Shown here one piece after another: positions 1 through 56,944 of a stretch of 64,000 nucleotides of DNA (the first letter of the stretch is position 1; each line of letters opens with the position of its first letter). A program made the position numbers and the translations under genes. This DNA comes from Pterobdella sp. o SKG-2022 (lineage: Eukaryota; Annelida; Clitellata; Hirudinida; Piscicolidae), in the NCBI GenBank assembly GCA_964035795.1, contig OZ038324.1, positions 6,419,030 to 6,483,029 of the forward strand, read 5' to 3'. Below the pieces are notes generated by a model. That model saw nothing but the letters and a program-made list of their open reading frames with translations. It made no database searches and had not been told where the DNA came from.

Positions 1-704
1 CGAGGATTTCAAATAAGAAAAAACATCAAAAGATTTATAAGAACTTCCTAATATTAACAATTTTAAAATAATAATGAATATTAATCTAATTAGATCATAC
101 TGCTGTACATGTCTCAGTAACTGGGTTTGACAGCAGTGGCCCTATATTATTTATACTTTTTATATTGTTATTCATAAAATTTGAAAACAGCCACAAGTTT
201 GAACGATAAATACTGACAAGGTATTTTCTGGGAGTGAATGTGGTTCCATGGAAAAATTTTTTTTGAATAGTGAAACTTTATCTCCATATCCATTATCTTG
301 TAAGATTGTTAGACAATTTGTAGCATTTTTTTTTATGTTTTCAGAAGTTGTTTCGGTGAGTAATAAACCAATTGTGAAACATACGTTGTCATCTAGAAAA
401 ATTTATTTTTTAATGTAGTAAAAACTTATTGTTTGATAGGTAGTTGAAGTTTCAATGATGAGGAAATAGTTATCAACATATAGTTATTCACGTGTAAATT
501 GGTGTAAAAGTTAGAAAAAAATATTTTCTCTAACCGGGTTCACTGAACTTGAGAAGAGAAAGTAATGAACAGGGTTTGACATGAGCAATAGCATAATCAA
601 ATGCATTCATTTTTGTGTCATTTGTCATTTTGAACCAATCAGGTACTGGAATTCGAATCATTTTTATGAAAAAATCATAAATTCATTAATTATTTTTCCT
701 TTAC
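1..704. other. intron / edge sequence of the left-edge gene
   Basis: No coding exon could be supported here. The stretch follows the splice donor of the second exon of the minus-strand gene at 705-1052 and is probably its intron. It carries one copy of the dispersed CTGCTGT...ACAGCAG repeat (about 82-140). The rest is AT-rich and unassigned. Confidence 0.5.
82..140 (+). repeat. dispersed short hairpin repeat, copy A1
   Basis: A roughly 60-bp sequence with arms CTGCTGT and ACAGCAG around a CTCAGTAAC-like centre. Related copies lie at 51157-51211 (plus) and 59946-60008 (minus). Flanking TAATTAGA-like sequence is also shared, so this is a mobile or structured repeat rather than chance. The family was not identified. 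Confidence 0.6.
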
Positions 705-1052
705 CTTTAGTGCAAAATTCTTCAATAGCTTCTGTATTTTCATTTAAAACAGCAATTCTCAACTCATTGAAAGTCCTGATTTTTCCTCCATCATAGTGTA
801 TAGACTTCACGAATGTTTTTGGAATTGAAAATTTTTTTAATTTTGATACGTCTTCGTCATTATTTATTTCTTTTATTTTTTCTTCTATTTCTACCCCCTT
901 ATTACATAATGATTTCAAAGTTAAATAAAATGTAATATAACGCAAATATTGAATTTTTTCACCCGTTCATCGTATACTTTGCAGTTTTTAGTAAAATCAA
1001 CAAAATCTTCATCGGAATCTTCATCTTCATAACCACCTGGAATGAAACTCAT
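705..1052 (-). CDS. 5' end of unidentified gene, possibly ankyrin-repeat protein (exons 1-2, runs off left edge)
   Basis: Exon 1 (1052-963) begins ATG and encodes 30 residues: MSFIPGGYEDEDSDEDFVDF and then ten more. It is joined through a 65-bp GT-AG intron (962-898) to exon 2 (897-705), which ends at a strong AAAG|GTAAAG donor. Both exons are phase-coherent. The N-terminus is acidic. The last residues, around TFNELRIAVLNENTEAIEEF, resemble the first helix pair of an ankyrin repeat (pattern ELR.AV...N...I..F), so an ankyrin-repeat protein is a possible identity. That rests on a short motif only. The remaining exons must lie off the left edge or in the intron region 1-704. Paired inverted CCAAT boxes sit about 170-200 bp upstream of the ATG. 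Confidence 0.55.
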
Positions 1053-1221
1053 GTTTATGAAGCTATGTAATGCTTAAAAGTAAATCACAAAACTGAAGTT
1101 TTAAATCTAATCTGAATTTTGAAATACATTTTGAACAATTTCAAAACTAAATTTTTTAGAATTTTGAAAAATAAAAACCACTTTTTGAAATTTTATAAGT
1201 ACAGATTTTAAAATTCTACAA

Positions 1222-1251
1222 ATTGGTCAAAAGTTGCCTCAATCCTATTGG
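1222..1251 (-). promoter_or_regulatory. two CCAAT boxes upstream of the left-edge gene
   Basis: ATTGG occurs at 1222-1226 and 1247-1251, so the minus strand reads CCAAT twice, 25 bp apart. They lie 170-200 bp before the start codon at 1052. The position suits NF-Y type promoter elements, but this is inference from motif and spacing. Confidence 0.35.
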
Positions 1252-1599
1252 TCAGTGAAAATAACGTTTTGTATTCTATAGCAAGCTGAATTGCTTGTTG
1301 AAACTTGCCGAAATTTTATAAAAAATCAAAATAATAACATTTCATTGAATACTTACTTAATCGTGTGATGTTTTTGTGAATTTAATAAAATAGTTATAAA
1401 GAAATTTGAAGAAATTTAATTTTAAGTAGATAAACTAAAATTATGATTTTCACAATTTTTTGTTTTTTTTTTAAATTTGGTAGTCTTTTTGAAAGCTTCA
1501 CAATTTTGATTTTTGGAACAAACACACTATATTTCTAAGTCTTTTTCCAAAGTGGAAAAATAAATGATAAAAATGATTTTTTCAAAAGCCAAACTATAA

Positions 1600-1646
1600 A
1601 ATGAATATAATTTCAGAACACTAGTAAGTTTATTAAGATACGATGC
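1600..1646 (+). repeat. left inverted terminal repeat of the Penelope-like element
   Basis: It pairs with 2963-3009 on the opposite strand over 47 bp with two mismatches. It reads as an inverted copy of the element's own 3' end. Confidence 0.85.
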
Positions 1647-1720
1647 TAAGATTACAACGAAACGGTGGTGTTTTCTGGTTGCTTCCTAAACCATATGGAA
1701 GAAAAGGTAGGTGTCCCTGA

Positions 1721-2533
1721 AACCCACTATTCTACATAAGATATGTGGACGACACATATGTTAGAAGAAAGAAAAACAAGAACGATATTCTTTTCAATGC
1801 TTTTAACTCTTTTCATAAAAATATAAAATTGACCGTTGAAGTAAATCCAACTAAATTCCTTGATACTCAAATATCTAGATACCCGGACGGCTCCCTATCT
1901 TTTAAAGTGGTACAAAAAAAGAGAAAATTACCAATCTATTGGACGTCGGCGATCCCTAAACAATACAAAAGAAATCTTATAAAAGGATATTTACATAGAG
2001 CTAACAGGATCGGGTCTGACTTTGAACTAGAAAGGAGTGAGATACGTCAGAAATATAAACGTGCTGGTTTTCCTGACAGGTTTATCAGGTCTGCTTTTGA
2101 ACAATTCGACACCCCTAAAGATGAGGATTTGATCCTAAGCTGGCTCTTTAAAAATCAGAGAAAATTACACTTCAAAGTTCTTTACTGCCCAAAAAATGAG
2201 TTGTACATACACAAGTGCATTGATAAATTAAACTCATTCACCAAAAACGTCATCACGTTTTTATACTCCTGGATCACATCCAAAATAAGAACTCTCTTCT
2301 CTCTTAAAGACAAAATTTTGCATGTACACAATGTGATATACGAATGGGAATGTAGTTGTGGAGAAACGTACTTGGGAGAAACTAAAAGAAACGTGGAAGT
2401 GAGATGGGCGGAACATGAAGCGGTGAAAGGAATTTCTGAGCCAGCAAAACACATATCGAAGAACCCTACACATAAATTCTCGTGGAGAACTTTGATACGA
2501 GACCCTGAAGATTGGAAAAAAAGAGGATATTGA
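1721..2533 (+). pseudogene. Penelope-like reverse transcriptase C-terminus plus GIY-YIG endonuclease (fragment)
   Basis: The reading frame opens after a TGA at 1718 and starts just before the RT catalytic motif RYVDD (about 1739-1753), so most of the fingers/palm is missing. Conserved Penelope blocks follow: NPTKFLDTQIS, then RANRIGSDFELE. At the C-terminus is a GIY-YIG type endonuclease with CSCGETYLGETKRNVEVRW and a downstream EH pair. In this family RT and GIY-YIG together mediate target-primed retrotransposition. The frame is intact from YVDD to the TGA stop at 2531-2533, so the insertion is not ancient, but it cannot encode a complete enzyme. Confidence 0.9.
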
Positions 2534-2962
2534 AAACTTTCTTATTTAAAATTCAAAACCCTACTTTAAATGACCTTAAGGGCGTAAGGAATTTATTATT
2601 ATTTAGAAATGGTGTTACATAATATGCCTTATTTTGTTTTATTTTGTTGCCTCTAATTTACATGATAGTTCTTCTCATTCCATAGCTTTTATGATATATC
2701 TTTGCAACATTCATGAACTGCAAGATTAGGAATATTATTATGATATAGAAATGGTGTTATATAATAGGTCTTATTTTATTAGAGTTGCTTACACATTTTC
2801 ATTTTTTATTATCTCTGATTTATATTATAGTCCACGTCACTTTAGTAGTTTAGTAATATTTTTGCAATAATTATGGGGTTTAGAATTAACTTTTATTTGT
2901 TGCCATAGTAATATCAATAAAACGGCTTCTCATACTTGAAAATGTTACGTTGTTAACGAAAA

Positions 2963-3009
2963 GCTTCGTACCTTAATAAACTTACTAGTGTTCTGAAATT
3001 ATATTCATT
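2963..3009 (+). repeat. right terminal repeat / 3' end of the Penelope-like element
   Basis: The end contains AACGAAAAGCTTCGTACC followed by the 47-bp terminal sequence that recurs inverted at 1600-1646. The same terminus recurs at 55459-55545 on the minus strand. Confidence 0.8.
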
Positions 3010-3435
3010 AAATGATAAAAATTTTTCATTGTTGAGTCAACATCGAAAATTGTTCAACTGTCAAAAACTTGTTTCATAAATAGGCGAAAATTATTGAAAA
3101 TTGTCCTTTTCAGAACAAATTTTTAAAATTCTTGAACATAAGAGTTGTGCAGTTATTTTATAAAAGCCTAGTATTTACGACGAACACAAGAAAGTGAAAA
3201 TTTTGAAAAAGTAATTAGATCCTTTTGAAACTAATTAAAAGTTCCGTTCAAATTAAATCTAAAGGGGTACACGTAACCTATAAAATTCAGATCTAAGTAA
3301 CTGCAAATTTTTACAAAAATAGCGTCAAACATACGATAAAAACTAGCTGGTACGCTCTATAAGATGGAAGCACTAATTTCAATTAACAATTCATGAATCA
3401 CAATCCAACAATGAAAAATATTTGAGTCGACAAAT
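3010..3435. other. 3' flank of the receptor gene
   Basis: This AT-rich stretch lies downstream (on the minus strand) of the receptor stop codon at 3436-3438. It should hold the 3' UTR, but no convincing polyadenylation signal or other feature was seen. Confidence 0.4.
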
Positions 3436-32170
<28,735 letters not shown>

Positions 32171-32752
32171 GAAAATTATTCTTAAGAAAAAATAAAAAAT
32201 TTTTCAGTCAAAACCTATAAATCTCCCTTCTTTCATGGTCCAGCCATGAAGTTACACCAACGCAAAATGTTGCCAAACCTCCAAAGCCAGATTTCTTAAA
32301 TATATTTCCATTTCCAATCAATTTTTTCAAACTGTTTACTTTTTGTCGAAAAAAATTTGATTGATGGATTTATCATATGAAAAGATTCGCAACTGTTTTG
32401 CAGAAATTTTTTTGTCTTTTTCAAGAGTTTTTTATAGTATGTTACGAGTTTCTATTATGAAAGAAGATTCCTGTTAACTGTATTTTTATGGGATTTCGTA
32501 TCGATTTGATATTCGGAAAATTACACTCGTTTCATTTCAGGACTTCATTAAATTCAAATGTGTGTTTTTTCTAACCTTGAAGCAACTGACTTTTTCGAAT
32601 TTTTTCATTCGATAACAAATTCTAAAGCATTTTCTTAAAAGCATTAATTATTTTTGTGAAATTTAAAAAAAATTCAAGTAGGTTTATCTGATGCCTACAA
32701 TTGAAATTTGATTTTTTCAATTTTATTAACAAATTTTTTTGAAACGTTTAAT

Positions 32753-32780
32753 ATTATAAGCATTGAAAAATGCTTATAAT
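32753..32780. repeat. small perfect hairpin
   Basis: ATTATAAGCATT, a GAAA loop, and AATGCTTATAAT: 12-bp perfect arms with a GAAA tetraloop. No gene context assigns a role. Confidence 0.6.
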
Positions 32781-33229
32781 TTTTTATTTGAATTTTAAAA
32801 TAATAATTTCCTTGATGTAAATGGTTTTTGGTGACTTGACTGATCACGCTAGTTCCATATAAACTCTAAAATGACTTTTAGTTTTTTCAGTAGAGTAAAA
32901 TAATTTTTTTAACATCACTCAAATTTGGTTTCTATAAAAACAACCAACCATTTCTCTAAACTTCAATATTCATAAAAAAGGTCCAACATTCACCCCAAAT
33001 TTAATTTTCATAAAAACAATCTATAAAATAGAGATAAAATTTAAAAAAGCATGTAAGTTAAAAAAATCTAAATTTTATAAATATTATTAAAAAAAATAAC
33101 TCATTGATTCGAGTTTGCTTAAAAATGAATTCAAACGCAAAGAGGATTGGGTAGTAAAAAGTTATCTTTATATTAGATCTCACCGATTGTGGCTCTGCAG
33201 TCAAGCGTTCGCTTACGGCGTTGTGGAGT

Positions 33230-33450
33230 GGAAGAAGATGATCGATGCAACAATGATAATGACGGAGATGCTGGTAGTAAAAATGATGAAAATGACGAAG
33301 AAGAGGAAGATGAGGATAAAGATGATGGTGAAGAAGATGAAAAAAAGGGTGATAATGAAGATGAAGAAGAAGAATATGGCGCCGACGATAAAGAAGATGG
33401 AGATGAGGATAATTGTGTGGAGAGTGTAATGATGATGATGAAAGTGATGG
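33230..33450 (+). repeat. degenerate GAT/GAA-rich low-complexity tract
   Basis: This imperfect purine-rich repeat gives open frames on both strands (acidic on plus, Ser/Leu-rich on minus). No protein domain is visible, so it is treated as low complexity. Confidence 0.7.
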
Positions 33451-36314
33451 TGATGCAAACTTGACAAGCTGTTTTCATTTCTGAAATTTTCAAAATGTGT
33501 TCATGCAGACTTCAGTTATTTACTCATTCAGATTAAGGCTTTTAACAAATTTATAAGCTAAAACACTTTTTTATTGTTCCACTGGCTTTTCAATGGGCCA
33601 CATTAAATTATTCTGATTAATTTATAAAGAAATTTAGCTCGTAAAAAGTATTTTCATTCTTCTGTATTCATCTCATAGTTTCCACATATAAGCAAATATG
33701 ATTTCATTGTTTTATTCCAGCTCAAAATTAATTTTTTATTTTCTATTTTTTACGCCCATTTGTTTTATTGTTTATTTCTCGTTAATTCATTGTTGGAGCT
33801 TGCTATTTTTGCAATAAAATTACATATGAGTGTAAAAAATGCAAAATAGCATGGGCCTACTCGTGCTTTGAAATCAACAACATAAGCGTATTATTATATT
33901 AAAAATTTCAGCTGGTTTCTCTATTATAACTAAGCCAATCAGTTTTGATCAGTGCCAATAAATTTCATTAAAAGCAATCAAAAGTTCGATGGGGCATTAC
34001 CCGAAACACCAATCACCATTGTCTTTTGCTTTATATACACGCAACTATCTTTATCCCCCATTAGTTCACTGCTTGCATACAGCCTCAATTATCTTGCTTT
34101 TTAAATTCTCTGTTCGTTTTTCTATCAATTTTTTGATGTATTTCTGTTTTTTTTTTTTGGTTCGTGTCTTTTCAATAACTTCAAAAACGTTGGGAACTTT
34201 AAATTCTAGTACGGGATCCAAAAACTGTATATAGACTCTCTTAACAACAATATTTGAACTTTAGAATCAAGAAGATCCTGTGAAGAGGTTCCAAGTTCAA
34301 AAACACATTTTTTTTATATTTAAAATAAAGTTCAGCTTCTATTCAAAACAGGTTTAAATAGGGTTTTAATTTCTTATAACAGTAATAATAAAGTTCTTCA
34401 TGTTGATTAATCGTCAAAAATTTGGTTTACATTGAGAAAATTCCGAAAAAAATTAATCATAAACTTTCTTCTTCGGCTTTGATCAAAGGTATCTTTGAAA
34501 ATTGAAGTTTTTCTTATATAGAAGCAATTGTAAAAGTTATCCCAGTTTAAATTAGCAACTCCTAATAGATTGGTCTTGTAGTAATTGAAAATAAATGCCA
34601 TTAATAATTAAAAAACTATATTAATAATAATTAAAGTTTATGTTAATAATATTTCACATAACAAAACAAAATTTTTAAGTATATCAAAAATTAAAAATTT
34701 TTAATAATATAAATTATAAATAAAAATTATAAATTATAATTTTATATTTATAAATACAAAATTAACACATTACCAACAATTCTCTAAATATATTAATAAT
34801 GATACACTCGAAGAAACTTTGAAAAAATTCTTTCATTTTAAATATAAATTAAGAAATAAAAGAAAAATTCATTTAGTATGTGCACTCACTGGCATCAGCA
34901 CCACACGTTCTAGAAGATTTCCATTATGATCATGGTGATGAGCTCTGAAAGGTTTCCATAATGATAATGATGATGATGATGATGATGATGGGTTCTATAA
35001 AAGTACCGTAGAGATGATGATGACGACAATTTCAACAAAATCACTTAGTATGCCTCCAAAAGAGTCAAGTAATGATTATTTACATTCGATACCAGAAAAC
35101 AATTTATCTCTGCTTAAACCAGCTGGAAAAATATTCAAAGATATAAATAGTTTGCTTAAAATTTTGAAACATTTTTGTGAGTTTTGTATCTATCTTGTCA
35201 CCAACCAACGCCTCACTGCAAATGTTTCCTTTTATACATCCCCAAACCGCTTGGTATATATGTTCTTTTGTATACTCGTTGTGTTTTATCCGCTTGATAC
35301 GATGTTCTGAGTTTTTTTATTTCTTTAGTTTTTATTTGTTTTTATTTTTCGTTTTAATTCATTTTATTTTTCATTACTATTCAAATTTCATAGTTTTCCC
35401 CATTTTAAAGTTTTCTTATAATCTAAAAACTATCGACGTATTCAACATAAAATAGTTTTATGCTGATTAAAATTAATATCTGTCTTCACTTTCCAACATT
35501 TTTTTATTTTGGCTGCAAAACTTTCAAAATATTTCATTTTTCGATGATCCAATCCACACAAAAATCTCCATTTTTGCTTTCAGAAACCTTCAATTTTTTT
35601 GTCATTCATCATTCGTATTTCTTTTATTTGTTTCCATGTTCCCATATTGTTTTTTACTCATATTATTATTGGTTGTAAATGCTACCTTTCCTCCATTTGT
35701 TTACAATTTTAATATCCCTTAGTTTTTTTTTGTTTTAATTACTATTTTAAAAACATTTCGGGTCTTTATCCAAACAACTGGTATTTTGACTGTAAATGTT
35801 TGAAAATTTTAGAAAATTTATTTTTAGAAAAAAAAGCTGCAATTTTGCCATGAAACATGGCCAATTATTAACAATTTGTGATCTTGTGTTTTTGTTTTTA
35901 GTTATTTTTTTAAAATTAGTATTTGTTTCGCCAAAAGATCTTTTTCTCGCCTCTGCCCTCCTTCCTCTCTATCTTAAGCCTTTTTTTTTTATAAATTATA
36001 ATTAGTATGAAATTCTAATTTTCAAAATAAAGCTGTATTTAGTAGTTTATTTTTTTAAGTTTATAATATAAAAAAAAAATAGTTGTATTGATAATTTTTT
36101 TATAATATTTCAAAATCTTTAAAATTAATCATTTATTTTGCAAATAATATTTCAAATTTTCAAACTTGATGTTTTTTGCTTTTTCTAATATTTCTTAGAA
36201 TCATATTTGAATAAGTATACAATATCGAATAACTGAGTAATTGAAATTTTCATCTACCTAATATTACTTTTAATCTTTTTTATTTCTTGTCACACTTTTG
36301 TTAAAACTTACTCA

Positions 36315-54305
<17,991 letters not shown>

Positions 54306-55458
54306 AGGAGGAGTTATATAAATGAAGAAGAAGGATTGAAGGACAGCGGAAAGAAGGGTTAAAGTGGGAATTTTGAGAGGGGTTAAAGATGTAAGGGGAA
54401 TCGAAAGTAGAGAATTTCATAAAATTTTTTGAATTACTTCTACCGGTTGAAAAGATGGGGGAGAGAGTTAGTTAAGGTTGATAGAGATTGTATAAAAAGA
54501 TTTTATAGCGTGTAATAGTGCGGTTTTCCGGTAGTTTAAATACATTTTTAATTGCAATGCCCACAACCAAAAACATCGACGTTGTCATTAATCTATACAG
54601 TCTAAAATGTCATTTTTAAAACATTAATTTGAAAAGTATTTACTTCGTGAATTTATTGATAGTTTGGTTGAATAATGTTTTCAAAATGTATTTGATTTCC
54701 ATGTTAATTTAAAATTTATTTTTATTGTTACTGTAGAGATTTGCCGAAAGGAGTTTTTTGTTGTAAGTTACTGTACAGATTTTTGCATTAATTTGATATA
54801 CTACTTCGACCATTAAGAACATTATACATTTAAATTGAATTAATATATTTCACCTTCTAAAAATGCACCTTTTGTTAAATTTTTTTCATTTTTATGTGAT
54901 TTAATTTGTTTTTTATCTGTCAAGTGATGCTCAATTTTTCATTATTTGCTACAAGTTTGACTTATTATTGCGCTCAGAACAATAAGACTTACAAATGTTA
55001 TACACATTCGATGTTTCATCAATATATTGACAATTTTTGATTTAGAAATGGCTACTTTAATCATTTATAATTAGGAAAATGAGATATTGTTCTATTTATT
55101 CTAATTATACACGTAGAGACTTCACAAGGTGCGAGAATCTTCATTTCAATTCTTATACCATATGCAAAAATACAGCGGTATTAAATCTTTTGAGATCTTT
55201 AATATTTATTGTAAATACATTTCTCGTGTACATATTGGATAATGCGCGTATCATTTCATTTTTTATATCAAATATTTTTTTTCCATTTTAGACAAATTAC
55301 CACATAGTCGGCTGTTGTTAAGTGATAATAATTTTTTTGCATAGATGACCAATTTCTTACATTTATCTGTTAGAATATTTATCTTTGCAGACTTGTTGAA
55401 TAGGATTTTTATTTTCAAAAAAATGTAGTTAATGATTTTACACTAGCCACAATCAAAC
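54306..55458. other. PDE4 3' flank
   Basis: AT-rich sequence that should hold the PDE4 3' UTR. No confident polyadenylation site or other gene was seen. Confidence 0.45.
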
Positions 55459-55545
55459 GAATATATTTAGGAACACAAATAAATTTTATTGAGATACAAA
55501 GCTTTTCGTTAACTAAGTAAAATTTTCAATTATGAGAAACACACT
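55459..55545 (-). mobile_element. Penelope-like element 3' end (solo)
   Basis: About 85 bp on the minus strand align with the terminus at 2925-3009: TTCTCATAMTTGAAAATKTTAC, GTTAACGAAAAGCTTYGTA, AATAAA and a diverged ATATTC end. No Penelope coding sequence is adjacent. Confidence 0.65.
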
Positions 55546-55609
55546 TAAGACACCGCTTATTTACACTGTGATTGGGGATAAAGTTAATTTCGAATTTTTA
55601 ATTCAGCAT

Positions 55610-56220
55610 GGGAGTTTCTTTGATTTTGTCTACTCGTGCTGATCCAACGTGTTTTCATGTTCATTCAGTGCATAATCGGCTAAGGTTTTGTCCTCGTCGC
55701 TCAGTTTCATCCAAAGTGCTTGTTCTACTTGGTTTCGCTTTCGTGGATAATGTCATCTGTTAATCTCATTTCACGACTGAAAAAATCAACAAACTGATAA
55801 CCTCCACCAGGAGGGATATTAATGCGAAACCCTCCACTAATCTTGTTTCTCCACAATCTCACTGGTTTGTCATTTATGAAATCCGGTGCGTCTGTCTTGC
55901 TATCAAAACTAAAACAAATCCGTTATTGGAGATTCAGTATGATCTAACTGGATCTCGTAGATATTGAAACGCACATTAAGAAGACCGTTGTTGTAGATTT
56001 TAGCAAATTCTTCTCGACTCTCCTATGGACTTAATCGACAAGATTTTATCTGAAGATGTTTTTTTGCCCTCTGCCATGGATGGGTTTTTCAAGTTCTTTC
56101 TTTGTAATTCACCGTCTGGTTTTTCATCAGAACTTTCGTGATCTTTTCTTGCACCCGCCGTGTTCAAGATTTTTAAGACCTAGCTCGGGTCTGCCAATCC
56201 TTTCATAAGGAATATTTCAA
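55610..56220 (-). pseudogene. decayed unidentified coding sequence
   Basis: This GC-richer patch has several peptide-like stretches on the minus strand in shifting frames. From upstream they are KPDGELQRKNLKNPSM, then NDKPVRLWRNKISGGF, RINIPPGGGYQFVDFFSREM and MKLSDEDKTLADYALNEH. Stops and frameshifts separate them. It sits directly upstream (minus) of the Penelope 3' end at 55459-55545, so it may belong to the same insertion, but no domain is recognised. Confidence 0.4.
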
Positions 56221-56944
56221 GACTTTTACTCAGTATTTTTGCTTGAAATAAAAATTTGAATCAAAACAAGAAATTGTATTAGATCTTGTTAAACAATGTA
56301 CGATAGAAAAAAATTTGAGTTTTGAATGTTAATTTAAGTAATCACTTCAATTTTCAATGATAAAAAGCATTAAAAAATGTCACTACTAAAATATGCTATA
56401 TACCACTGAATACCAAATACCCATAACCTCATAACTTCCAAGTGATACTAAATAATACAAAATTTTCTTCATTCTGAACATCAAAATGAGGATATTTATA
56501 ATAAATTTATACAACAATTAACTATATTATAAATCATAATTACTAAAATATGATACAAACATATATCCGCATGGCCCTGGGAACATTAAAATGGTGAGAA
56601 ATAATGATAGTGATAGTATTGAAACAGATGACTTGAAACAAAATATCTTTAATCATAAACATTTGATTGAAAACACAAAGGCTTTATTCTGGAACTTCTT
56701 TCGAGATCCAGTCGAGGTAGGCAGGGTTTCCTTGGTCTATCTGTCATGTGTGGAATTACATTATAAGTGGTAATGATATAAAAAAAGGGCGTTCAGAAGT
56801 TTATATCAATGACTTGATAGCTATTAAAATGACCAAGTAATTAAAAGTGAATTACTTGATTATGATTTTATTGTGAATTGTAAAGCTTCATAATAAACTT
56901 CTTTACAACTTTGTTATATCTTCAGCACTTTAATTTGAACTGAC

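Larger units (their letters stand above)
1600..3009 (+). mobile_element. Penelope-like retroelement, 5'-truncated, with inverted terminal repeats
   Basis: A 1.4-kb insertion is bounded by a 47-bp inverted repeat: 1600-1646 and the reverse complement of 2963-3009 differ at only two positions. Inside is the C-terminal part of a Penelope-type protein (about 1721-2533), followed by about 430 bp of 3' untranslated sequence. The inverted copy of the 3' end at the 5' side fits the terminal rearrangements known for Penelope-like elements. Related 3' ends occur on the minus strand at 55459-55545 and weakly near 53.55 kb. Confidence 0.85.
32180..36310. other. intergenic region between divergent receptor and PDE4 genes
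   Basis: About 4 kb of AT-rich sequence. It contains a degenerate GAT/GAA-rich microsatellite (33230-33450) whose acidic and Ser-rich frames look spurious, a short GATGAT run at 34965-34990, and a 12-bp perfect hairpin at 32753-32780. Promoters for both genes should lie here, but none could be pointed to. Confidence 0.5.

Noticed and set aside
2900..3009. Hammerhead ribozyme in the Penelope terminus, as reported for other Penelope-like elements
   Set aside because: GAAA-like bits occur, but no CTGANGA core or matching stems could be found.
33115..33493. Acidic and Ser/Leu-rich frames on both strands
   Set aside because: Low-complexity GAT/GAA-derived sequence with no domain on either strand.
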